A stretch of 8,544 nucleotides of DNA from Gallionellaceae bacterium (GTDB taxonomy: Bacteria; Pseudomonadota; Gammaproteobacteria; Burkholderiales; Gallionellaceae): assembly GCA_003445795.1 (NCBI GenBank), contig DMCN01000075.1, positions 1 to 8,544 on the forward strand, written 5' to 3'. Below the pieces are notes generated by a model. The model did not search any database. It saw nothing but the letters and a program-made list of their open reading frames with translations, and had not been told where the DNA came from. A program made the position numbers and the translations under genes. Position 1 is the stretch's first letter. Each line of letters starts with the position of its first letter. Positions 1 through 6,246 of the stretch are shown here, piece by piece.

Positions 1-3000
1 GAATAGCCGGTGCCGAAATCGTCCAGCGAGAAGTGGATGCCCATGGCGCTCAATTCCACCATCTTGGCGATGACGTCGTTGATGTTGTCGATCAGCATCC
101 CTTCGGTCACTTCCAGCATCAGGCGCGCGGGATCAACGCCGGTGTGGAGGATGTTGCGCTTGAGCTGGTCGACGAAATCCGCCTGGCGGAAATGGCGCGG
201 ACTGATGTTGACCGAGATGCGCATCGTGGAGGTCGACATCTCCTCCAGTGTCAGCAGGCGGCTCACCTCGGCGAACACCCAGTTGCCGATCTCGACGATG
301 AGGTTCGATTCTTCCGCGATGGGGATGAATGCGCCGGGTTGTATCAAACCGCGCTGCGGATGCTGCCAGCGAACCAGCGCTTCCGCGCCGACCGTCTTTC
401 CTGCCGCATCCACCTGGGGTTGCAGGAACACGCGCAGCTCTCCCGCTTTGATGGCCTGGTGCAGTTCGCGTTCGATATCAAAGCGCTGTTTGGCGACCTC
501 GTCCAGCGCCCCCTCGAAGAAGGAGGTTTGGCCGTTGCCGCGCGTCTTGGCATGATGCAGCGCGGTGTTGGCGCGGCGCAGGATGTCCAGCGGCGCATCT
601 TCGTCCCGGTCCGGGAACATCGCGATGCCCAGACAGGCGGTGAGCGTGATGTGCTCATTCCCTGCCTTGAATGGTTTGTGCAGCGAGGCATGGATCTTGT
701 CGGCCACGTGCAGGGCGTAATGGGCTGCCGACTGCTGTTGCGGGGCAAGGTCGGTGAGCAGGATGCCGAACTCGTCGCCCGCGATGCGTGCGACGACATC
801 TCCCTCGCGCATGGTATGGGACAAGCGTTCGGCCACTGTCTTGAGCAGGGTGTCTCCCAGCTCCTGGCCGCCGGCGTCGTTGAAGGTCTTGAAACGGTCG
901 ATATTGAAAGCGATCAATGCGCTGAAATGGCTGGTGCGCCGCGTCAAACCCAGCGTCTGTGTCACGCGTTCCAGCAACAGGGTGCGGTTGGGGAGGCCGG
1001 TGAGCGTATCGTAGAAAGCCAGCCGGTTGATCTCCGCCTCGGCCTGTTTTTTGGCAGTGATGTCTTCCTTGACCGCGACAAAATGGGTGATGCGCCCGTC
1101 CGGCTGGCGGATCGGGCTGATGACGGCGTGTTCGGTGTATTCGCTGCCATCCTTGCGCTTGTTGTGGAACTCGCCCTGCCAGATTTGGCCATCGCTCAGG
1201 GTCTTCCAGAGATCATCGTATGTTCCCTTCGGCGTCTTGCCCGAATGCAGCACGCGCGGATTCTTGCCAAGGACTTCCTCGCGGTTGTAGCCGGTGTTGC
1301 GAACGAATGCTTCGTTGACATATTCGATGTCGCCCGCGAGGTTGGTGATGACGATGCTTTCCGGACTTTGTTCCACCGCCAGCGAGAGTTGGCGCAACTT
1401 CTCCTCGTGCATCTTGCGGGTGGTGATGTCCAGATTGACGCCCGAGAGCCGGACCGGTTTGCCGGCGTCGTCGTACTGGGCGCTACCTTTTGACATCAAC
1501 CAGCGCATCTCGCCCGATTTCAGCCGATAGCGGAATTCCGCTTCGAAGGGCTCGCCTTTCAGGATGTGTTTCTCCCACTCATCATCGATCAGATGCATGT
1601 CTTCGGGATGCACATTGGCACGCCAGTCGTCGTCGTTGCGCAGGCTGCCCGGATCGACGCCGTAGAGGCGCTCGGCTTCCGGACTCCAATAGGATCGGCC
1701 GGAAACAAGGTCGAACTCCCAGATACCGGCATGTGCGGCTTCCTGTGCCAGCAGCAGGCGCTGCTCGCTTTCGCGCAATGCTCCCTCGGTTTGCTGTTTC
1801 TCGGTGATGTCTTCGCCGGAGCTCAGTGTGCCGATGATGTTGCCCGCCTGATTCATGAGGAAACTGTTGCGCCAGGAGATCGTGCGTTGCGTGCCGTCGC
1901 GACAGAGCACCGTGTTCGTATATTGTTCGGTGTTGTCCAGATTCCCAGACATGAGTTTGCGGTACACCGGATAGATGGTTTCCATCCCCTCTGGTTGCGG
2001 CAAACAGATCTTGAACCAGTTCTCTCCCAGCAGTTCGCTTTCGCGGTAGCCCAGCAGTTCGCAGCCGTAGCGGTTGAGCATGGTGATGCGTCCTTCCGAA
2101 TCCAGCGCGACCATGATGTTCTGCACGGTGTCGAGATAGCGCTGGTTGCGGTCGCGTTCCCGCCGCAGGGCGTCCTCTGCCGTCTTGATCGAGGTGATGT
2201 CGCGGGCGATACCGAAGACGCCGGTGACATTGCCATTCTCGTCATGCAGCGGTCCCTGCGTCGTGGAAAAGACCCGGCCGCCCAGCGCGGTGGTGAGTCT
2301 GTGTTCCCAGGTCATGACGCGATTCGCTTCCATGACTCGTTGGTCGTCGGCCATGACCAGCGCGGCATCCTGCGGTTTGAAGATCGAGGTGTCGTCCTTG
2401 CCGATCACCTCTGCGGCCGTCTTGCCGACGTTGCCTGCGGCTGCCTGGTTGAACAGCAGGTAGCGACCCTGGCTGTCTTTGGCAAAGATGGCATCTGTAG
2501 CGCCTTCGGCGATGCCCTCGAGCAGTTGCATGGCGCGAGTCTTCTCAGTCAGACTGGCCTCGGCCTGCCTGCGTGCCTGTTCGGAACGGTAGCGCGCCTC
2601 GTGCAGCATCATGCTGAGGTAACTCACCAGCAATCCGTTAACGATCATGAATCCCGTCGGCAGCAGGTCCAGCGGCAGGTGGAAACGTGCCGCGCCCGCT
2701 GCCGGGGTGAAGTAATAAGCCACATACAGCGTGGCGATGCCGGTGGAGAGCAGGCCGGGCCCGAATCCGCCGAGGGCGGCGCTCAGGGTGATGGGGAACA
2801 TGAGCATGATGAGCATTGGGCGCATGCTGAACTGGACGCCGATGCCTTCGCGCAGCAGCAGTGCGAACAGCGTGATGGCGATGGCGAACAGGTAGAGTTG
2901 CCAGCGCTTCCAGTTGACGATCCCGCTGTATGGCGCGGGAGTCTGATGCCCATTCTGGCGGTGTTCGATCCTGTGCAGCAGGTAATAGAGCAGCAGCGAA

Positions 3001-3182
3001 GTGACTGCCATGAACAGCCAGCCTTTGACGGTCTGGAGGGTCATGTGGGTCTCGTGGTTGGTGGGCAGCGATTCGACCATCTGGTCGGAGAAGAGAATCC
3101 AGAGACTGCCGAAGAGTGCATAGATCAGCACGACCTTGAGGGTGTCGGTGTGCGACGAGCGGTTGTTGCCAGGGTCGTGCAT
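1..3182 (-). CDS. Membrane-anchored multi-PAS GGDEF/EAL cyclic-di-GMP signalling protein (3' end outside window)
   Basis: My reverse-strand translation is open from ATG 3182-3180 to the window edge: 1060 codons plus two bases, with no stop. GGGAG at 3194-3190, 7 bases before the ATG, supports this start. Domain order: a two-helix membrane module (about 15-75, with SDQMVESLP between the helices), a DUF4118-like multi-helix module (about 95-193), four PAS/PAC domains (about 216-332, 342-462, 472-590, 594-712), GGDEF (about 715-890) and EAL (from about 900, cut). The GGDEF signature is AGDEF (801-805). The usual metal-binding Asp of the DxD motif is Asn760 (FNIDRFK). The I-site RxxD (R792-D795) lies exactly five residues before AGDEF. 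The EAL part keeps EAL (934-936), SVNIS, EVTE and DDFGTGYS. By family, GGDEF makes and EAL degrades cyclic-di-GMP. I infer a phosphodiesterase with a regulatory or weak GGDEF, sensing through PAS and membrane domains at the inner membrane. The ligand is unknown, and EAL residues beyond the edge are unseen. Confidence 0.93.
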   Translation of the reverse strand, partial: MHDPGNNRSSHTDTLKVVLIYALFGSLWILFSDQMVESLPTNHETHMTLQTVKGWLFMAVTSLLLYYLLHRIEHRQNGHQTPAPYSGIVNWKRWQLYLFAIAITLFALLLREGIGVQFSMRPMLIMLMFPITLSAALGGFGPGLLSTGIATLYVAYYFTPAAGAARFHLPLDLLPTGFMIVNGLLVSYLSMMLHEARYRSEQARRQAEASLTEKTRAMQLLEGIAEGATDAIFAKDSQGRYLLFNQAAAGNVGKTAAEVIGKDDTSIFKPQDAALVMADDQRVMEANRVMTWEHRLTTALGGRVFSTTQGPLHDENGNVTGVFGIARDITSIKTAEDALRRERDRNQRYLDTVQNIMVALDSEGRITMLNRYGCELLGYRESELLGENWFKICLPQPEGMETIYPVYRKLMSGNLDNTEQYTNTVLCRDGTQRTISWRNSFLMNQAGNIIGTLSSGEDITEKQQTEGALRESEQRLLLAQEAAHAGIWEFDLVSGRSYWSPEAERLYGVDPGSLRNDDDWRANVHPEDMHLIDDEWEKHILKGEPFEAEFRYRLKSGEMRWLMSKGSAQYDDAGKPVRLSGVNLDITTRKMHEEKLRQLSLAVEQSPESIVITNLAGDIEYVNEAFVRNTGYNREEVLGKNPRVLHSGKTPKGTYDDLWKTLSDGQIWQGEFHNKRKDGSEYTEHAVISPIRQPDGRITHFVAVKEDITAKKQAEAEINRLAFYDTLTGLPNRTLLLERVTQTLGLTRRTSHFSALIAFNIDRFKTFNDAGGQELGDTLLKTVAERLSHTMREGDVVARIAGDEFGILLTDLAPQQQSAAHYALHVADKIHASLHKPFKAGNEHITLTACLGIAMFPDRDEDAPLDILRRANTALHHAKTRGNGQTSFFEGALDEVAKQRFDIERELHQAIKAGELRVFLQPQVDAAGKTVGAEALVRWQHPQRGLIQPGAFIPIAEESNLIVEIGNWVFAEVSRLLTLEEMSTSTMRISVNISPRHFRQADFVDQLKRNILHTGVDPARLMLEVTEGMLIDNINDVIAKMVELSAMGIHFSLDDFGTGY

Positions 3183-3189
3183 GACGATG

Positions 3190-3194
3190 CTCCC
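3190..3194 (-). promoter_or_regulatory. Ribosome binding site of the GGDEF/EAL sensor gene
   Basis: The reverse strand reads GGGAG here, followed by a 7-base spacer and ATG at 3182. It fixes the start of the sensor gene. It lies only 15 bases beyond the encoded CCA end of the tRNA, so the whole leader between tRNA and start codon is 26 bases. Confidence 0.65.
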
Positions 3195-3208
3195 GAAACT
3201 TTTGCGTC

Positions 3209-3283
3209 TGGTGTCCCCGACAGGAATCGAACCTGTAATTGACCCTTAGGAGGGGCCGGTTATATCCATTTAACTACGAGGAC
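3209..3283 (-). tRNA. tRNA-Arg (anticodon CCT), with encoded CCA
   Basis: The reverse strand folds as a complete cloverleaf. The acceptor stem GTCCTCG pairs with CGGGGAC (one G-U pair), the D stem is GTTA/TAAC, and the anticodon stem GGCCC pairs with GGGTC. The anticodon loop is CTCCTAA with anticodon CCT, the variable loop is AATT, and the T arm is ACAGG-TTCGATT-CCTGT. The discriminator A (3212) is followed by CCA encoded in the DNA (3211-3209). The anticodon reads AGG arginine codons. The sequence is very close to what I recall of the Escherichia coli tRNA-Arg(CCU). It lies upstream of the sensor gene on the same strand and diverges from the peroxiredoxin operon. tRNA-Arg(CCT) genes are frequent integration sites, but I see no integrase or repeated tRNA end here. 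Confidence 0.96.
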
Positions 3284-3285
3284 AG

Positions 3286-3307
3286 ATGTGTGCGTTGGCG
3301 CACGCAT
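3286..3307. repeat. Inverted repeat in the divergent intergenic region
   Basis: The arms ATGTGTGCG (3286-3294) and CGCACGCAT (3299-3307) flank a TTGG loop. On the plus strand this gives nine pairs, one of them G-U. On the minus strand the same position is a C-A mismatch. No T-tract follows on either strand, so a terminator is unlikely. The repeat covers the expected start region of tRNA transcription and overlaps the candidate -10 box of the minus strand by two bases. It lies just upstream of the plus-strand -10 box. It could be an operator or a leader hairpin, or it may be chance. Confidence 0.45.
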
Positions 3308-3311
3308 TCTA
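3306..3311 (-). promoter_or_regulatory. Candidate -10 box for the tRNA-Arg transcript
   Basis: The reverse strand reads TAGAAT, five of six matches to the sigma-70 -10 consensus. Transcription would start near 3299, leaving a leader of about 16 bases before the mature tRNA. The bases after the box are GC-rich (GCGTGCGCC), like the discriminator of stringently controlled stable-RNA promoters. The -35 region at normal spacing (TAAGCG) is a poor match, so this is a tentative call. Confidence 0.35.
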
Positions 3312-3314
3312 ACG

Positions 3315-3320
3315 TAAAAT
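3315..3320 (+). promoter_or_regulatory. Candidate -10 box for the peroxiredoxin-uup-mltC operon
   Basis: TAAAAT matches the sigma-70 -10 consensus at five of six positions. It would start transcription near 3327, about 28 bases before the peroxiredoxin ATG. No convincing -35 box is seen at 16-18 base spacing; the inverted repeat at 3286-3307 occupies that region. An activator-dependent or weak promoter would fit, but this is inference only. Confidence 0.3.
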
Positions 3321-3354
3321 CCCATCCTCGCTTATCCGGCATAAGGGGTTTTCA

Positions 3355-3894
3355 ATGAAATGGCTGATCCTTTTTGGTTTGTTCGCCTCATTGATGTTGC
3401 TCATGAGCCAGATGGCGCGTGCGGGCGAGACGCCCAAGGCGGGTGAGGCGGCTCCCGATTTCAATTTGCCGGATCAGGAAGGCAAGCCGCACCGGTTGCA
3501 GGACTACGCGGGCAAGTGGCTGGTGCTGTATTTCTATCCCAAGGACGATACGCCCGGCTGCACGCAGGAGGCCTGTGCCTTCCGCGATGACCTGCACAAG
3601 CTGACGGCATTGGGGGCGCAGGTGGTGGGTATCAGTGTGGATGACAGCGAAAGCCATGCCGAGTTCGCCAAGAAGTATCATCTGCCGTTCCCGCTGCTGG
3701 CGGACAAGACCGCCGAGGTGGCGGCGCGCTATGGCGCGCTGACCAATCTGATGTTGATGAAGTTTGCGAAGCGATACACTTTCCTGATCGACCCGCAGGG
3801 CAGGGTCGCCAAGGTATATACAAAGGTTGAGACATCGAAGCACTCGACCGAGATCATCGAAGATTTGAAGAAACTGACTGAGAAAGGCAAGTGA
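3355..3894 (+). CDS. Exported peroxiredoxin of the BCP/PrxQ family
   Basis: A 179-residue thiol peroxidase that reduces hydrogen peroxide and organic hydroperoxides. Residues 1-23 form a signal peptide: Lys2, a hydrophobic core and cleavage motif ARA before Gly24. The mature protein should therefore be periplasmic, unlike the cytoplasmic Escherichia coli Bcp. The peroxidatic motif DDTPGCTQEACAF gives Cys69 as peroxidatic and Cys74, five residues on, as the PrxQ-type resolving cysteine. Thr66, Pro67 and Arg140 (KRYTFLIDPQGR) fit the usual active site. Start: ATG 3355 with AAGGGG at 3343-3348, six bases upstream. Its TGA (3892-3894) overlaps the next ATG, so it is the first gene of a likely four-gene operon. 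The electron donor for a periplasmic PrxQ is not evident nearby. Family assignment is firm; location is predicted from the signal sequence. Confidence 0.94.
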   Translation: MKWLILFGLFASLMLLMSQMARAGETPKAGEAAPDFNLPDQEGKPHRLQDYAGKWLVLYFYPKDDTPGCTQEACAFRDDLHKLTALGAQVVGISVDDSESHAEFAKKYHLPFPLLADKTAEVAARYGALTNLMLMKFAKRYTFLIDPQGRVAKVYTKVETSKHSTEIIEDLKKLTEKGK

Positions 3895-4343
3895 TGAAGT
3901 ATCCGAATGTGAATGTGTTTGCAGCCTGGTTCCTGATGTTGCAGACGCTGGCGATGGGCTTGGTCGCGGCGGCCGGGCGCGTGGTACTGGAACTGCTGGG
4001 CGTGGCGACCACCGAGGGTGACATCCCCGGGCGTGTGGTCGGTGCCTTGCTGTTGTTGCTGCTCGTGTTTCTGGTCTGGTACTTCATGCGCGGTCTGCCG
4101 CCGCAGGGAAAGCCGGAAGGTAACGGTTTCAAACTCGGCCACCGTCTGTTGCTGGCCGGGAATGTCCTGGCCGGACTGCTGTTCGTGTTCCATTTTTTCG
4201 CCACCGGTATCGACGACTACAACACGCATCTGGTGCTGAACAAGTTCACCACCTCGTTCGGCTATTTCTCGATGGGCTTGTTTGCCGTCGGTTTCTCGCT
4301 GGTCTATCAATCCTCTCTGCCGCAAGAAGAAAAGAAAATCTAA
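3894..4343 (+). CDS. Small four-helix inner-membrane protein, unknown function
   Basis: 149 residues from ATG 3894, which shares its A with the TGA of the peroxiredoxin gene (TGATG). GAAAGG at 3882-3887 is the ribosome binding site. A GTG one codon earlier (3891) is possible but less likely. I do not recognise the family. Predicted membrane helices lie at about 8-36, 46-66 (very Leu/Val-rich), 83-104 and 118-138, with a charged, Lys-rich tail (LPQEEKKI). The loop between helices 2 and 3 has RGLPPQGKPEGNG; a polar segment GIDDYNTH follows helix 3. There are no cysteines, so it cannot pass electrons to the peroxiredoxin by thiol exchange. His83, His100 and His112 are the only histidines, and their spacing does not resemble a clear haem-binding pair. 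The uup ATG follows its stop directly, so it is translationally linked on both sides. Confidence 0.85.
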   Translation: MKYPNVNVFAAWFLMLQTLAMGLVAAAGRVVLELLGVATTEGDIPGRVVGALLLLLLVFLVWYFMRGLPPQGKPEGNGFKLGHRLLLAGNVLAGLLFVFHFFATGIDDYNTHLVLNKFTTSFGYFSMGLFAVGFSLVYQSSLPQEEKKI

Positions 4344-6236
4344 ATGCCGTATATCACGCTGGACAAGGCGAGCATCGCCTTTGGTCACGTCGCCCTGCTG
4401 GATCACGTGGACTTTCAACTCGACGAGGGTGAACGCGTCGGCCTCATCGGTCGCAACGGCGGCGGGAAATCCACCCTGCTCAAGGTGCTGGCCGGACAGG
4501 CCCATCTGGACGACGGCACATTGTGGCGGCAACCTACCACGCGCATCTGCTATGTGAGCCAGGAGCCGGTGCTGGATGCAGAGGCTACCGTGTTCGACGA
4601 AGTGGCGCGCGGGCTGGGCGAGCTGCACCAGATCATCACCGACTACCATCATCTTTCGCACCAGCTGGGCGAGCCGGATGCCGATTACGACAAACTGCTG
4701 GAAGCCATGCAGCCGCTGCAGACCGCGCTGGAAGCACAGAACGGCTGGGCGGTGACCGCGCGTATCGAGACCGCGATCCAGCGGCTGGAGCTCGACCCGG
4801 AAGCATTGGTGGGTTCGCTCTCCGGCGGCGTGCGCAAGCGCGTGGCCTTGGCCCAGGCGCTGGTGGCGGAACCGGAAGTGCTGATCCTCGACGAGCCGAC
4901 CAACCATCTGGATTTTTCCTCCATCGAATGGCTGGAAGGTCTGCTGACCAGTTTCCGTGGCAGCGTGCTGCTGGTCACCCATGACCGGCGCTTCCTCGAT
5001 AACGTCGCCAACCGTATCGTCGAACTGGACCGCGGCAAGCTGGCGAGTTTCCCCGGCAACTTCGCGGCCTACCAGAAGATCAAGGAACGCATGCTGGCGG
5101 ACGAGGCGGTGGTTAACGCCAAGTTCGACAAGGTGTTGGCGCAGGAAGAGGTGTGGATACGCCAGGGCGTGAAAGCGCGGCGCACGCGCAACGAGGGCCG
5201 CGTGCTGCGCCTGGAGTCGTTGCGTCTGGAGCGCGCGGCGCGGCGCGAGAAGGTCGGCAAGGTCGAGATGAACCTCGATGCGGGCGACCGCTCCGGCAAG
5301 TTGGTGGCGGAACTGGAGCATGTCAGCAAGTCTTACGGCGAGCGCAAGATCGTCGACGATTTCTCCTGCCGCATCCAGCGCGGCGACAAGATCGGTCTGC
5401 TCGGCCCCAACGGCGCGGGCAAGAGCACGCTGCTCAAGATCATCCTGGGCGAACAGGCACCGGATTCCGGCACCGTGAAACTGGGCACCAAGATCAGCGT
5501 GGCCTATTTCGACCAGTTGCGCGCGCAGCTCGACGACAACGCCACGCTGGCCGACACCATCAGCCAGGGCTCGGATTTCATCGAGATCGGCGGGGCGAAG
5601 AAACACGTCATCAGTTATCTCGGCGATTTCCTGTTCGCGCCGGAACGCGCACGCTCGCCGGTGAAGTCGCTCTCCGGCGGTGAACGCAACCGCCTGTTGC
5701 TGGCGCGTCTGTTCACCCGGCCATCCAATGTGCTGGTGCTGGACGAGCCGACCAACGACCTCGACATCGAGACGCTGGAGCTGCTGGAGGAGATGCTGGC
5801 ACAATACGACGGCACGCTGTTCCTGGTCAGCCACGACCGTGCTTTCCTCGACAACGTGGTGACGCAGGTGATCGCCTTCGAGGGCGACGGCAAGCTGATG
5901 GAATATGTCGGCGGTTACGAGGACTGGGTGCGGGTGAAGAAATTCGAATCTGCGCAGAAGCCGGCGGCGGCAACGAAGGCGGCAGCAAAAGTCGAAGCGG
6001 CCAAACCCAAAGCCACGAGCAAGCTCGGTTTCAAGGAACAGAAGGAACTGGATGAGATGCCGTTGCGCATCGAAAAACTGGAACGCGAGCAGGAAGAGAT
6101 CACCGCCGCCCTCGGGGCGGGTGCGCTGTTTCGCGACAATCCCGCCCACGCCAAGCAGTTGCAGCAGCGTGCGAGCGAGATCGAGGAAGAGTTGCTGCAT
6201 CTGATGACGCGCTGGGAGGCGCTGGAAAACCGGTAA
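4344..6236 (+). CDS. uup: ABC-F family ATPase Uup
   Basis: 630 residues, near the 635 of Escherichia coli Uup and collinear with it as I recall that sequence. ATPase domain 1: Walker A GRNGGGKST (36-44), signature LSGGV (159-163), Walker B LILDEP (180-185, catalytic Glu184), His213. The inter-domain linker (about 246-315) has the charged helical segment with VWIRQGVKARRTRNEGR, the P-site-tRNA-interaction motif of ABC-F proteins. Domain 2: Walker A GPNGAGKST (354-362), signature LSGGERN (443-449), Walker B LVLDEP (464-469, Glu468), His497. An Ala/Lys-rich spacer (about 537-560) leads to the C-terminal coiled coil (about 560-630), typical of Uup, which binds nucleic acid. There are no membrane segments; it is a soluble, ribosome-associated ATPase, and loss of Uup is known to raise precise transposon excision in E. 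coli. The ATG follows the upstream TAA directly with no strong ribosome binding site, so translational coupling is likely. Confidence 0.96.
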   Translation: MPYITLDKASIAFGHVALLDHVDFQLDEGERVGLIGRNGGGKSTLLKVLAGQAHLDDGTLWRQPTTRICYVSQEPVLDAEATVFDEVARGLGELHQIITDYHHLSHQLGEPDADYDKLLEAMQPLQTALEAQNGWAVTARIETAIQRLELDPEALVGSLSGGVRKRVALAQALVAEPEVLILDEPTNHLDFSSIEWLEGLLTSFRGSVLLVTHDRRFLDNVANRIVELDRGKLASFPGNFAAYQKIKERMLADEAVVNAKFDKVLAQEEVWIRQGVKARRTRNEGRVLRLESLRLERAARREKVGKVEMNLDAGDRSGKLVAELEHVSKSYGERKIVDDFSCRIQRGDKIGLLGPNGAGKSTLLKIILGEQAPDSGTVKLGTKISVAYFDQLRAQLDDNATLADTISQGSDFIEIGGAKKHVISYLGDFLFAPERARSPVKSLSGGERNRLLLARLFTRPSNVLVLDEPTNDLDIETLELLEEMLAQYDGTLFLVSHDRAFLDNVVTQVIAFEGDGKLMEYVGGYEDWVRVKKFESAQKPAAATKAAAKVEAAKPKATSKLGFKEQKELDEMPLRIEKLEREQEEITAALGAGALFRDNPAHAKQLQQRASEIEEELLHLMTRWEALENR

Positions 6237-6246
6237 GGGGGTAGAG

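Noticed and set aside
33..1493. A 486-codon open frame on the plus strand
   Set aside because: It is antisense to the PAS, GGDEF and EAL part of the sensor, whose motifs are clear on the other strand. It has no recognisable domain.
3183..3208. Terminator between the tRNA and the sensor gene
   Set aside because: Only a four-base GACG/CGTC pairing with a long loop is present, and no T-tract follows.
1566..3242. A 558-codon open frame on the plus strand
   Set aside because: It is antisense to the PAS domains of the sensor and ends by reading through the tRNA (GVPDRNRTCN), a well-known mark of false genes over tRNAs.
3209..3283. Integration site or genomic island at the tRNA-Arg gene
   Set aside because: There is no integrase, no direct repeat of the tRNA 3' end within the window, and no change in base composition on either side.
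3286..3307. Bidirectional terminator
   Set aside because: The inverted repeat lacks T-tracts on both sides and lies upstream, not downstream, of both transcription units.
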